From: Gynuella sp.
GTDB taxonomy: Bacteria > Pseudomonadota > Gammaproteobacteria > Pseudomonadales > Natronospirillaceae
DNA: 37,742 nt
Direction of reading: 5' to 3'
NCBI GenBank assembly: GCA_028282465.1
Contig: JANQHX010000085.1
Coordinates: forward strand, 1-37,742
Of the stretch, positions 1 through 8,369 are shown one piece after another. The first letter of the stretch is position 1. Every line of letters begins with the position of its first letter. A model generated the notes under the pieces. That model saw nothing but the letters and a program-made list of their open reading frames with translations, did no database searches and was not told the origin of the DNA. Both the position numbers and the translations under genes were made by a program.

Positions 1-461
1 TCAGCTTGTTCGAATAATACCGATGCGTCTTCCAAGCTCGGTAGCACCACCTGTGTCATTTTGTCATGTAGTAGCTCATAGACACCCGTTCGTTCAGCAT
101 CTTCTAGTGCTTCAGTAACTCTAATGTCATAGGCAATTCCCCTCTCCAAACGATCAATTTGAGTCAAACCACAGTTATGTGCAATGTCAGTCGCTTTAGA
201 AGACCATGGAGAAATAGTACCAGGTCTGGGGGAAACCAAAGCCAACTCACCAGAGAACTCTTCCACCTCGGCGGTTGGACCGTATTTCAAGATTCGACTC
301 AATACCTGCTGTTGCTCATTCAATAACTCAGTGCTTTGCTTGGAAAAATGTACGAACTCTGCATAGATATCCGTGACTTTGGTTGAAACTGATTGAAGCT
401 TTGAGAGCAGGGATTGACGACGGTAAGTCGAAAGAGCGGGTGCGCCACGCAAAGTTTGCAT
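1..461 (-). CDS. purL: Phosphoribosylformylglycinamidine synthase, N-terminal part (cut by window edge)
   Basis: PurL converts FGAR, glutamine and ATP to FGAM in purine synthesis. Reading the minus strand from an ATG at 461 gives 153 residues that run off the left edge. They begin MQTLRGAPALSTYRRQ and contain the hallmark run RPGTISPWSSKATDIAHNCG followed by LERGIAYDI, which matches the PurL N-terminal domain closely. An AGGATCG ribosome-binding site lies just upstream of the chosen ATG. The gene diverges from mltF, the arrangement found in many gammaproteobacteria. The glutaminase and synthase domains lie outside the window. Identification is by recognised motif, with little doubt. Confidence 0.95.
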   Translation of the reverse strand, partial: MQTLRGAPALSTYRRQSLLSKLQSVSTKVTDIYAEFVHFSKQSTELLNEQQQVLSRILKYGPTAEVEEFSGELALVSPRPGTISPWSSKATDIAHNCGLTQIDRLERGIAYDIRVTEALEDAERTGVYELLHDKMTQVVLPSLEDASVLFEQA

Positions 462-505
462 GCTGGTTTCGATCCTTTTGTGAGAGGCCATTGAAAATCG
501 GCGCG

Positions 506-525
506 TATGATACCCTTCTATCATA
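506..525. promoter_or_regulatory. Inverted repeat in the purL-mltF intergenic region
   Basis: TATGATA and TATCATA form perfect 7-bp arms separated by 6 bases, about 45 bp upstream of the purL start and 90 bp upstream of mltF. Read toward purL, the distal arm contains TATCAT, which could serve as a -10 element, so an operator overlapping the purL promoter is possible. It does not look like the classical PurR box. Only the symmetry is directly seen; the role is inferred. Confidence 0.35.
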
Positions 526-615
526 ATTTTTACAGTGCAGATTGTGCTTCGTGTTGAGAGTCATGGTCTCAGCCGTTAAGGTTAAACGCCCAAGATATTT
601 AGCACTGTTTACCCT

Positions 616-2070
616 ATGAAAATTCACATTATCGACCGCAGGAAAGCTGTATTCAGCATTCTCAAGGGCTTCACTGCCCTGGTCATTGTGGCTTTTTTTA
701 TTGCTGCCGGATTCAGCAGCAATTCCGTAGAAGACCAAGTCAAACAGGATAACAGTCTCTATGTGGTAACACGACACAGCCCCTCGGTTTACTTCATTGA
801 CCAACATGGTCCGTCTGGATTTGAATATGCCCTGACGAAAAGCTTTGCCGACTACCTAGGAGTTGAGCTTAAAATTCGGCCAGTGGAAAGCATTAACGAT
901 ATTTACCAAGCAATAGAACGAAACTCTGCTAATTTCGCAGCTGCAGGACTGACCCAGGTGGAACAGTTCTCTAATAAAGTTCGTTACTCCGAACCATTAA
1001 TGGAAGTGACTCAGCAACTCATCTATAAGACCGACAAACCTTCTGATTTATCAGATTTAGTGAACTTTAATATTCTGGTCGCTGAAGGTTCCGCCCATGA
1101 AATTCTGCTTCAAGAACTTCAACAGCAATTCCCAGATCTAACTTGGCGGTCTGAGAACATAAATCCGTTTGAGATGATGAATTTAGTAAAGGATGGTGAG
1201 GTTGACCTCGCGATTTTAGATTCTATTGAATTTGAAGCAAACGAAGCTTTTTTCCCTGGATTAAAAGTAGCCTTCGATTTGACAGACCCAATGCCAATTT
1301 CTTGGGTATTTCCAACCAACTCTGACACTAGCTTATTAACTGCTGCGAACGACTTCATCAAAATGAAAGAGGAGGATGGGTCATTACTGCAACTCAAAGA
1401 ACGATACTTCGGCAACATTAATCAGCTGAACTATGTGGGTGTTCAACTCTTCAGACGACACATGAAAAACAGGCTAAAACCTTATTACCTTGAAGAATTT
1501 AAAATTGCAGGAGAGAAAACCCAAACCGACTGGCGTTTACTGGCAGCCATTGGATACCAAGAATCCCACTGGCGAAAGCGAGCCGTTTCACCAACTGGAG
1601 TCAAAGGACTAATGATGTTGACCCTGCCAACGGCAAAGGAAATGGGGGTAACAAATCGCTTAGATCCCAAGCAAAGCATTCATGGTGGGTCGAGATATTT
1701 CATTAAAGTACATAAGAAAATACCTGACCGAATTCAAGAACCAGATCGAACCTGGATGGCTTTGGCGGCGTATAACGTCGGTTTCGGTCATCTTGAAGAC
1801 GCCCGTATCATCACACAGCAATTTCAGAAAAACCCAGACGACTGGTTAGACGTAAAAGAGCATTTACCATTGCTTCAAAAAAAGGCTTATTACCAATATA
1901 CCAAGCACGGTTTTGCCAGAGGTAATGAACCTGTTGTTTATGTTGAAAACATTCGACGCTATTACGATTTGTTACGCTGGCATTTTCCTGAACCGGGAGA
2001 AACCCTAGATTTCATCGAAGACCCAGAGTTAATTCCGAACCCATTAATTGATTTACCTTTGGCTCTGTAA
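616..2070 (+). CDS. mltF: Membrane-bound lytic murein transglycosylase F
   Basis: MltF cleaves the MurNAc-GlcNAc bond of peptidoglycan non-hydrolytically, leaving 1,6-anhydro ends, and acts at the outer membrane from the periplasmic side. The 484-residue protein has a hydrophobic N-terminal segment (about 16-35). An SBP_bac_3-type solute-binding domain (about 46-268) follows, then a C-terminal SLT goose-lysozyme-like domain (about 290-440). The catalytic glutamate is E316 in GYQESHW, followed by SPTGVKGLMML and later by AAYNVGFGHLEDAR near 384-397. Length fits the family, about 480-520. No strong Shine-Dalgarno precedes the ATG, but it is the first in-frame ATG and gives the expected signal region. 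It diverges from purL, a conserved arrangement. Confidence 0.95.
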   Translation: MKIHIIDRRKAVFSILKGFTALVIVAFFIAAGFSSNSVEDQVKQDNSLYVVTRHSPSVYFIDQHGPSGFEYALTKSFADYLGVELKIRPVESINDIYQAIERNSANFAAAGLTQVEQFSNKVRYSEPLMEVTQQLIYKTDKPSDLSDLVNFNILVAEGSAHEILLQELQQQFPDLTWRSENINPFEMMNLVKDGEVDLAILDSIEFEANEAFFPGLKVAFDLTDPMPISWVFPTNSDTSLLTAANDFIKMKEEDGSLLQLKERYFGNINQLNYVGVQLFRRHMKNRLKPYYLEEFKIAGEKTQTDWRLLAAIGYQESHWRKRAVSPTGVKGLMMLTLPTAKEMGVTNRLDPKQSIHGGSRYFIKVHKKIPDRIQEPDRTWMALAAYNVGFGHLEDARIITQQFQKNPDDWLDVKEHLPLLQKKAYYQYTKHGFARGNEPVVYVENIRRYYDLLRWHFPEPGETLDFIEDPELIPNPLIDLPLAL

Positions 2071-2174
2071 ATTTATTTTTCCACCTAAAATAATTCAATC
2101 CAACAGTTGCTCTGAATCACTGTTATTACTCTATGCTTATAGCACTATTACCGTGATTTTATGGAGTACAAGAA

Positions 2175-2327
2175 ATGTCCGAATTAAAAACAGCAGATAA
2201 AACTATTCACAAAGAAAATCGTCTTCTTAGCTGGTTAGCAACAGTGACACCCAAGAAGACCAAAAAAAATAAGCTAGCAACAACTTCTGCTGAGACTAGC
2301 GTCGATTTTATTAAAAGCGATAACTGA
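2175..2327 (+). CDS. Small hypothetical protein, 50 residues
   Basis: A short frame starts at ATG 2175 with a GGAG ribosome-binding site 8 bases upstream. It encodes 50 residues beginning MSELKTADKTIHKENRLLSW and ending FIKSDN. The product is charged, with a lysine-rich centre (TPKKTKKNKL) and no membrane segment or cysteine. It stops 4 bases before the convergent protease gene and lies about 100 bp after mltF, so it probably has its own promoter. I do not recognise a family. The good ribosome site and the fit in an otherwise empty gap support it; lack of a known relative keeps confidence moderate. Confidence 0.45.
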   Translation: MSELKTADKTIHKENRLLSWLATVTPKKTKKNKLATTSAETSVDFIKSDN

Positions 2328-2331
2328 TTTT

Positions 2332-3345
2332 TTAATTTAACTTAATACCCTGAGCTTGTTTTCTTCCAAAGATTAGAAGACATAACAAGGCGAGAGCTAG
2401 TATTGGCTTAAAAGAACCAAATAGTGTTTCTGGCTCACCTGGTTCTAGATATCGAGCAATGTTTTTTACTTCTGGTGAAGTAGGCTTAATCGACCCAGCT
2501 AACACATCCGATATCCAATCTGAGTAGCTTGCCACTCTGGTATTAACTCCGGGCGCATTTTGCTGTGCACAACCTTCTCCCCAGCTAACAATGCCCACCA
2601 CTTCATCAGTGCCCGTTAAATACAATGGTCCTCCGCTGTCCCCTTGGCAGCTGTCTCTTAATATGGAGCCGAACTGAGTACCAGCGCAAAACATTCCAGT
2701 GGATATTGGGCTTGAGTATTTTTGTTCACCATTTGAAAAGGTAATTTGATTGTAGAGATCATTGCAGACTTGATTGTCGTAAGTTCTGATGGTGGCTTTT
2801 TGAAGAATCTCTGCGGAGGCGCCATTGGTTGAGGTTGACGTAGTCCCCCAGCCAAACACATCCACATCTAAACTATCAGTCAAAAAGCTGGATGAAACCA
2901 CAGCGGGAGCAAACCGATTGATGGTTCGATCTAATTCTAAAATAGCAATGTCGTTTTCTAGAGTGAAACTGTTATAGCTGTCGTGAAGATAAATGTTTCT
3001 GACTACCGCTTGTTCACCGCTGAAATCTGATCCGTAAGGAGAGGGGTCACCTACAATAATGGCGTACTGATCTTCTGGGTAATAACCGAGTAAAAAACTT
3101 TCAAAACAATGGGCAGCGGTTAATACCCATTTATCTCCGATTAACGTACCGCCACAAAATAACTGAGAGAACTCTTCTCCCATTAGCACCAGCCCGACCA
3201 TAGACTCTTTACCTTCTATAGCATCGGTACCGTTTATGATTCTGGTATCTCTAGGGCTCTCATCGGCTAATGTAACGCCAGCAAATAACGCGCAACAACC
3301 GATAAAAACCAGCAACAATAGCTGTCTATTGATTTGATAAAACAT
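2332..3345 (-). CDS. Secreted trypsin-like serine protease (S1A) with C-terminal membrane tail
   Basis: A chymotrypsin-fold endopeptidase predicted to cut after Arg/Lys. In a 337-residue product the signal segment is about 8-27. A zymogen-type junction DTR-IING lies at 33-39. The triad is H79 (LTAAHC), D132 (NDIAIL) and S237 (GDSGGP), and D231, six residues before the serine, is the trypsin S1-pocket aspartate. Cysteines flank the active regions as in disulfide-bonded S1A enzymes. The C-terminus (about 311-327) is a hydrophobic helix followed by RK, resembling GlyGly-CTERM-type sorting tails but without a clear double-glycine motif. The start at 3345 is chosen because GGAAG precedes it; an ATG 45 bases upstream lacks a ribosome site and would bury the signal peptide. 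Confidence 0.88.
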   Translation of the reverse strand: MFYQINRQLLLLVFIGCCALFAGVTLADESPRDTRIINGTDAIEGKESMVGLVLMGEEFSQLFCGGTLIGDKWVLTAAHCFESFLLGYYPEDQYAIIVGDPSPYGSDFSGEQAVVRNIYLHDSYNSFTLENDIAILELDRTINRFAPAVVSSSFLTDSLDVDVFGWGTTSTSTNGASAEILQKATIRTYDNQVCNDLYNQITFSNGEQKYSSPISTGMFCAGTQFGSILRDSCQGDSGGPLYLTGTDEVVGIVSWGEGCAQQNAPGVNTRVASYSDWISDVLAGSIKPTSPEVKNIARYLEPGEPETLFGSFKPILALALLCLLIFGRKQAQGIKLN

Positions 3346-3457
3346 ACTACTTCCACTTCTTTCTATCTTCAGGTTTAAGGTAACATGCAAAACTAGTTTT
3401 TCTGCTTTTGAGTTGTAGGATTTACGTTCGACCCAGATGACTGGTTCTCAGTTCCAT

Positions 3458-3487
3458 AAAAAAAGGGCCTCATTTAAAGCCCTTTTT
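3458..3487 (-). terminator. Rho-independent terminator of argG
   Basis: AAAAAGGGC and GCCCTTTTT pair as a 9-bp stem around a 10-base loop. On the minus strand the stem is followed by a run of seven T. It lies 25 bp beyond the argG stop codon. Confidence 0.85.
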
Positions 3488-3511
3488 AGTTGGTTTTGAC
3501 CCACTCTACTT

Positions 3512-4735
3512 TTATTTCAGGGGGCTTCTACCTTTGTTAGCAGCTATTCTGAGGCGCAGCGAATTAATTTTAATAAACCCTTCTGCGTCCGCTTGATTGT
3601 ATGCACCACCGTCATCATCAAAAGTTGCAATATTTTCATCGAAAAGACTGTCTTCTGACTTACGACCAACGCAATCTACATTGCCTTTGTAAAGTTTTAG
3701 ACGCACAACACCGTTAACTGTCTCTTGTGATTCATCGATCATTTTCTGAAGCATTAACCTTTCAGGGCTCCACCAATAACCGTTATAGATTAACTCGGCA
3801 TATTTGGGCATTAAATCATCTTTAAGATGAGCAACTTCGCGATCAAGAGTAATGGATTCTATCGCTCTGTGAGCACGTAACATAATGGTGCCGCCTGGAG
3901 TTTCATAGGCTCCCCGGCTTTTCATACCAACGTAACGATTTTCAACAATATCCAAGCGACCAATACCGTTTTCGCCACCTACTTTGTTCAGATAAGTGAG
4001 CACTTCAGCTGGAGTCATCTCTTTACCGTCAATAGCAACGATGTCACCTTTTTCATAGGTGAGCTCTATGTAGGTTGGGGCGTCTGGAGCAGCTTCGGGG
4101 CTAACAGACCAACGCCACATGTCCTCTTCAGCTTCTGCCCATGGGTCTTCTAAAATGCCACCTTCATAGGAAATATGAAGCAGGTTCGCGTCCATTGAGT
4201 AAGGAGACGTTTTACCTGCTTTGTTGAAATCCACAGGGATTTTATGTTCTTCACAATAAGCCATCAGCTTTTCACGACTGTTTAGATCCCATTCACGCCA
4301 AGGCGCAATCACTTTTACGCCAGGTTTCAGTGCATAGGCGCCTAACTCAAAACGTACTTGATCATTACCTTTTCCGGTTGCACCGTGAGCAATGGCATCG
4401 GCACCAGTTTCGTTAGCAATTTCGATCAGTCTTTTTGAAATCAATGGCCTAGCAATGGAGGTGCCCAGCAGATATTCACCTTCATAAATGGTGTTGGCAC
4501 GGAACATTGGAAACACAAAGTCTCTAACAAACTCTTCTCGCAGATCGTCAATATAGATTTCTTTGATGCCCATGGCCTGAGCTTTAGCGCGAGCAGGTTC
4601 GACTTCCTCGCCCTGGCCTAAATCGGCGGTGAACGTCACAACCTCACAGTTGTAGGTTTCTTGTATCCATTTGGCAATCACTGAGGTATCCAGGCCGCCG
4701 GAGTAAGCGAGCACAACCTTTTTGATATCCGACAT
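3512..4735 (-). CDS. argG: Argininosuccinate synthase
   Basis: ArgG joins citrulline and aspartate using ATP to give argininosuccinate, the penultimate step of arginine synthesis, in the cytoplasm. The 407-residue product begins [19 protein letters not shown], where AYSGGLDTS (about 10-18) is the PP-loop ATP-binding motif of the N-type ATP pyrophosphatase family. [13 protein letters not shown] near residue 118 and [10 protein letters not shown] further on are also characteristic. Length matches the short, type I enzyme. It lies immediately before motY on the same strand, as in Pseudomonas relatives, with a 140-bp gap and its own terminator downstream. Confidence 0.97.
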   Translation of the reverse strand: MSDIKKVVLAYSGGLDTSVIAKWIQETYNCEVVTFTADLGQGEEVEPARAKAQAMGIKEIYIDDLREEFVRDFVFPMFRANTIYEGEYLLGTSIARPLISKRLIEIANETGADAIAHGATGKGNDQVRFELGAYALKPGVKVIAPWREWDLNSREKLMAYCEEHKIPVDFNKAGKTSPYSMDANLLHISYEGGILEDPWAEAEEDMWRWSVSPEAAPDAPTYIELTYEKGDIVAIDGKEMTPAEVLTYLNKVGGENGIGRLDIVENRYVGMKSRGAYETPGGTIMLRAHRAIESITLDREVAHLKDDLMPKYAELIYNGYWWSPERLMLQKMIDESQETVNGVVRLKLYKGNVDCVGRKSEDSLFDENIATFDDDGGAYNQADAEGFIKINSLRLRIAANKGRSPLK

Positions 4736-4875
4736 TATCTATCTGACTCTCTACAGTTTGGTGAGTGGAAAAACGACATCCAGCTTTGGATGGTTTCCAA
4801 GATGTAAGGGCGGCGGATTTTACACGATTTAGGCGGTATTGGGCTAGATCCACCCTGAATTGTCATTAGCGCCCA

Positions 4876-5781
4876 TTACTCAAATACAGGGTGTCTTGCC
4901 AGGGGGTCATCATCATCACCGAATGCACGCTCCAAACGTATAGTGACGCGGCGGTTAGCAGCGCGACCAGTCGCTGTGGCATTTGTGGCAATAGGATATC
5001 TTTCACCATGGTAGCGGGTGATAATCATATCGGGGTCTACACCTAGCTTTATTAACTCATCGGTAGACATCTCGGCACGCTTTTCTGACAAACGACGATT
5101 GTGGTATCTGGAGCCAACATTATCGGTATGCCCATCAATATAAACACCGAACACTTTAGGGTCGTTAAGCACATAAGTAGCCACGTCTTTTAATTGTTTG
5201 ATATTAGAAGCCTTTAACCCTTCTTGCCCCACATCAAACTGAAGAGAAACTTGCTCGACCTGACGGAAATTCACGGGCAATAAACCTGATACGCAAGCTA
5301 AATAGTCATTGAGATATTGCCGATAATCAACAGGTGACACCCTTACCCTAAGTTGATGCGCATCATGCTTGGCGGCGCGGGTAAAGGTTGGCGCCATTCC
5401 CAGGTCTAGCTCGGCCATCATGTGACGAGTTCTTTTTGAGTCAACACGAACTGGATATTGAGAGTCCTTCACAGGCACAGAGCCAAGGTCTGTTGCAATG
5501 GCTGCTGACTTCCAGTTAGGTGCCTCAATGGCAAGGGCAGCTAAGCCTTCTTTCATATCATTGTGATCAGTTTCCAAATAGAAAATCACGTCTTCACCAG
5601 CTTCACGAAAGAAAACTGCATGACCGTAATAGGGAATGGGTTGTTTGAGTTTGCAGCCATATATTGACGGTTCAAGCTGCCATTCAGTGTTTTGCAGCCC
5701 GGTTTCATAGGTTCGAGCAGAGGCAATACTGACTAAGGTAGAAACACAAACCATAAGCAATAAGCTGATTATTTTTTTCAT
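4876..5781 (-). CDS. motY: Sodium-type polar flagellar motor protein MotY
   Basis: MotY forms the periplasmic T ring with MotX and anchors stator units in polar flagella. From the chosen ATG the protein has 301 residues: a signal peptide (MKKIISLLLMVCVSTLVSIA, then SA before RTYE), and a MotY-type N-terminal domain recognisable by ARTYETGLQNTEWQL and CKLKQPIPYYGHAVF. A C-terminal OmpA-like peptidoglycan-binding domain (about 190-285) contains YIDGHTDNVGSRYHNRRLSEKR and a late AANRRV. The start at 5781 gives a proper signal peptide. The frame is open for 29 more codons upstream, and an in-frame GTG directly before the ATG is an alternative. The adjacent argG and divergent rnt reproduce a conserved gene block. 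Confidence 0.92.
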   Translation of the reverse strand: MKKIISLLLMVCVSTLVSIASARTYETGLQNTEWQLEPSIYGCKLKQPIPYYGHAVFFREAGEDVIFYLETDHNDMKEGLAALAIEAPNWKSAAIATDLGSVPVKDSQYPVRVDSKRTRHMMAELDLGMAPTFTRAAKHDAHQLRVRVSPVDYRQYLNDYLACVSGLLPVNFRQVEQVSLQFDVGQEGLKASNIKQLKDVATYVLNDPKVFGVYIDGHTDNVGSRYHNRRLSEKRAEMSTDELIKLGVDPDMIITRYHGERYPIATNATATGRAANRRVTIRLERAFGDDDDPLARHPVFE

Positions 5782-5917
5782 CACGCAAACCCAATTATGA
5801 ATGCTAGTGATTATTAATCGGCAGAGTGTTGACAAGCTTAAGTACTCTACATCGGAATTAGATTGCAAAACCTGTACAGGGCTTTAACATTCGTTTGCCA
5901 GATATAAGGAACCGCAC

Positions 5918-6580
5918 GTGTCTAACAATCTAGACGACAAATCTCTCATGGCCTCACGATTTCGAGGCTTTTATCCTGTAGTAATAGATGTAGAAACTGC
6001 AGGTTTCAATGCCGCTACCGATGCGCTTTTGGAAATCGCTGCCGTCACATTGACTATGGATCCAGACGGTCACCTCATAGTTGACTCATCAAAGACTTAC
6101 AATGTGCAACCATTCGACGGGGCAAACCTAGAACCTTCCGCTTTGGAGTTCACCGGTATCGACCCATATAATCCCTTACGAGAAGCAGTCTCCGAACTTG
6201 ATGCATTGCAGGGTATTTTTAAAATGGTTCGCAGGGGCGTTAAAGATCATGGTTGCAATCGAGCAGTAGTGGTTGCCCATAATGCTCATTTCGATCATGG
6301 CTTTTTGAAGGCTGCCACAGAAAGAACAGAAATGAAAAGAGACCCCTTCCACCCTTTTAGTTGTTTTGATACTGCGACCCTCTCTGGTTTGGCTTATGGC
6401 CATACCGTGCTAGCCAAAGCATGCAAACTCGCAGGCATCGAGTTCGATAACAAGGAAGCACACAGTGCTTTATACGACACAACCAAAACCGCTGAGCTTT
6501 TCTGTAACATTGTTAATCGTTATAAAGGCATGGGTGGATGGCCATTAGAAACTGAGGATTTTGGTGAGGACATGATATGA
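5918..6580 (+). CDS. rnt: Ribonuclease T
   Basis: RNase T is a DEDDh 3'-5' exonuclease that trims tRNA CCA ends and matures 5S and 23S rRNA. The 220-residue protein contains D24 and E26 (IDVETAGFN), D126 ([10 protein letters not shown]), H182 and D187 ([15 protein letters not shown]), the complete catalytic set. Length is typical (about 205-225). A GTG start at 5918 is chosen because AAGGA precedes it by 7 bases; an in-frame ATG ten codons later has a poorer ribosome site. The last codons overlap the next gene by 4 bases (ATGA), so the two are probably translated together. Confidence 0.95.
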   Translation: MSNNLDDKSLMASRFRGFYPVVIDVETAGFNAATDALLEIAAVTLTMDPDGHLIVDSSKTYNVQPFDGANLEPSALEFTGIDPYNPLREAVSELDALQGIFKMVRRGVKDHGCNRAVVVAHNAHFDHGFLKAATERTEMKRDPFHPFSCFDTATLSGLAYGHTVLAKACKLAGIEFDNKEAHSALYDTTKTAELFCNIVNRYKGMGGWPLETEDFGEDMI

Positions 6581-6873
6581 AAGTCATCATTGATCTTTGC
6601 GTGGTACCCATAGGCGTGGGTGTCTCAGTTTCAAAATACGTTGCGGAATGCCAAAAAATATTGGAAGAAAAAAAACTCAGCCACTCAATGCATGCCTACG
6701 GCACCAATATTGAGGGCGAATGGGACGAGGTTTTCGCCGCAGTTAAAGAATGTCATGACCGAATTCATAACTTAGGTGTGCCAAGAATCAACACCACGAT
6801 CAAGCTTGGAACCCGCACAGATCGCCCCCAGACCATGTCAGATAAAATAGACTCCGTGCTCGCCAAACTCTAA
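6577..6873 (+). CDS. MTH1187/DUF77-family thiamine-binding protein
   Basis: A 98-residue protein of the small ferredoxin-like MTH1187/YkoF-type family, some members of which bind thiamine. Visible family features are the opening strand [20 protein letters not shown], then [23 protein letters not shown], and the closing [14 protein letters not shown]. Its ATG overlaps the rnt stop in ATGA, so it is almost certainly co-translated with RNase T. A thiamine operon with a TPP riboswitch lies 13 kb away, but no riboswitch is seen before this gene. Assignment to the family is confident; ligand and role are inferred from the family only. Confidence 0.85.
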   Translation: MKVIIDLCVVPIGVGVSVSKYVAECQKILEEKKLSHSMHAYGTNIEGEWDEVFAAVKECHDRIHNLGVPRINTTIKLGTRTDRPQTMSDKIDSVLAKL

Positions 6874-7035
6874 AAAGCCTTAAAAATTGCCCTTTACAGT
6901 CGCTTTACCAGTCCTTGCCTTACTCTTGGCACCCTACGACATACTATGGAGCACATGAATTCGGCGGGGTAGCCAAACGTTTTCATACTTCTCTTCCTTT
7001 TGCTCTGGCAGATGACTATGCGGTCTGTCCTTTAT

Positions 7036-7066
7036 CGGGAAGCCCTTGATGGGCTTCCCGTTTTTT
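7036..7066 (+). terminator. Strong rho-independent terminator ending the rnt-MTH1187 transcript or a small RNA
   Basis: CGGGAAGCCC and GGGCTTCCCG form a perfect 10-bp stem with a 5-base loop, followed by six T. It stands 162 bp after the last codon of the MTH1187 gene, which leaves an unusually long noncoding 3' region. TACTAT at 6942-6947 is a possible -10 element for an independent RNA of about 110 nt, but no good -35 accompanies it. Confidence 0.9.
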
Positions 7067-7127
7067 ATGCTTTATTGAAAATAGAACTGTTATAGTTTAA
7101 AAAAATAAAAATATTGAGAGAACTACG

Positions 7128-8357
7128 ATGGATTTCAAAACTAAAGTCACTAGCATTACCTTGCTTTCATTATTCCTCACAGCCTGTAATGTCGAAGAAG
7201 CAGGTAATTCTTCTGTTGCTGGCAGTTGTCCAAGCCAGAACAGTCCCTATGGGGAGGCAACTCCTCCACCCAGTGCTGTACCCAGTTTCACAACAGGAGA
7301 CTTAGTCAATAGTGAAGCGGCAGAGCTTCTTACTGGTGACCGGAGTCGCCCCGTTAAGTATGAACCCGATGATGACAAAACCTTGGTCTTTATTGGACAG
7401 GACAACAGAGGTGTATTTGACTACCTGGCGGCAGGCATGGCGAAACCTGCTGGCTACAGCCACTACATCGCATTTGATAGACCTGGAGAAGATGGAGAAA
7501 GGCAAATCCCTGGTTTGTGGGAAGAAACAGCTTCGGATTGGGGAGCCGGACCTGTCTGCCTAGAATGCGCAATTCTCTATGATCAAAACATAGATTGGTC
7601 AGATTCTGTGGTGCATTTATCCATCTGGTTTGCACAATCTAATTTGGCTCAACTCTTCGGTTCGGGTGGCGGTGATGCACTCATCAGAGAGTTAGCTGAA
7701 TTCATGAATCAGTATGATCACATTCCCTTCTTTCTGCGCCCTGGTTACGAATTTGATTTTCAGTACATGGGTAACGGCATAACCGCAGAACAGTATCGAG
7801 CTGCTTATCGAAGAATTATTGATGTTCTAAGAGACAACCAAGTTGACAACTTTACTTCGGTTTTTTCAGCGGCAGTTATAGACGGTGTTGGAGGCAACAC
7901 GGCTCGGTATGAAGACTGGGTTGCTTATTACCCTGGCAATGATTATGTAGATTGGATCGGATACTCTCTATTCAGCAATTCCAACATTTCAGACACCAGT
8001 GCTGGAGTGCGCTTCGCTGAAGATGTTAATAAGCCATTGTTCCTTTCTGAAGCCACCCCCAGGGGCTTCCAAATCACAGAAGACAATCATGAAACGGTGT
8101 GGAATAACTATTTAGCAAATATGTTCTCTCATACTGAAGATAATGACCTTGCCGAACAGGTCAAAGCCCTGGCTTATATAAACACTAGTTGGGATTGTCA
8201 GAGAGAATGGGCTGGCGATGGTTGGGGAGACACGCGAATCGAGAACAGTGATTCACTGGCCGCAATATGGAATGCCAAACTGGGCGTTGATTCTGTTCCA
8301 TACATTATGGAAAACGACAACGTCTACTCAGAAATCAACTTCACACCCGCTCAGTAA
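7128..8357 (+). CDS. Lipoprotein resembling a GH26/clan GH-A glycoside hydrolase (copy 1)
   Basis: Predicted outer- or inner-membrane-anchored polysaccharide hydrolase; substrate unknown. The 409-residue protein has a lipobox LTAC with C20. A low-complexity linker (about 21-75) leads into a TIM-barrel-like domain. FLRPGYEFD puts E208 in the position of the clan GH-A acid/base, and PLFLSEATPRG puts E308 in the nucleophile position. YYPGNDYVDWIGYS (about 267-280) is the strand typical of GH26-like proteins. A GAGAG ribosome site precedes the ATG. A close paralogue follows 12 bp downstream. Family placement rests on motif resemblance, so it may be a GH26-like family not yet classified. Confidence 0.65.
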   Translation: MDFKTKVTSITLLSLFLTACNVEEAGNSSVAGSCPSQNSPYGEATPPPSAVPSFTTGDLVNSEAAELLTGDRSRPVKYEPDDDKTLVFIGQDNRGVFDYLAAGMAKPAGYSHYIAFDRPGEDGERQIPGLWEETASDWGAGPVCLECAILYDQNIDWSDSVVHLSIWFAQSNLAQLFGSGGGDALIRELAEFMNQYDHIPFFLRPGYEFDFQYMGNGITAEQYRAAYRRIIDVLRDNQVDNFTSVFSAAVIDGVGGNTARYEDWVAYYPGNDYVDWIGYSLFSNSNISDTSAGVRFAEDVNKPLFLSEATPRGFQITEDNHETVWNNYLANMFSHTEDNDLAEQVKALAYINTSWDCQREWAGDGWGDTRIENSDSLAAIWNAKLGVDSVPYIMENDNVYSEINFTPAQ

Positions 8358-8369
8358 CTGGAATTAAAA

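Noticed and set aside
328-807. 159-codon minus-strand frame across the purL start and mltF 5' end
   Set aside because: It is antisense to the well-supported purL-mltF divergent region and has no family features.
6900-7030. Sigma54-like TGGCAC at about 6927 as promoter for the lipoprotein genes
   Set aside because: The required -12 TTGC element is not at the right distance.
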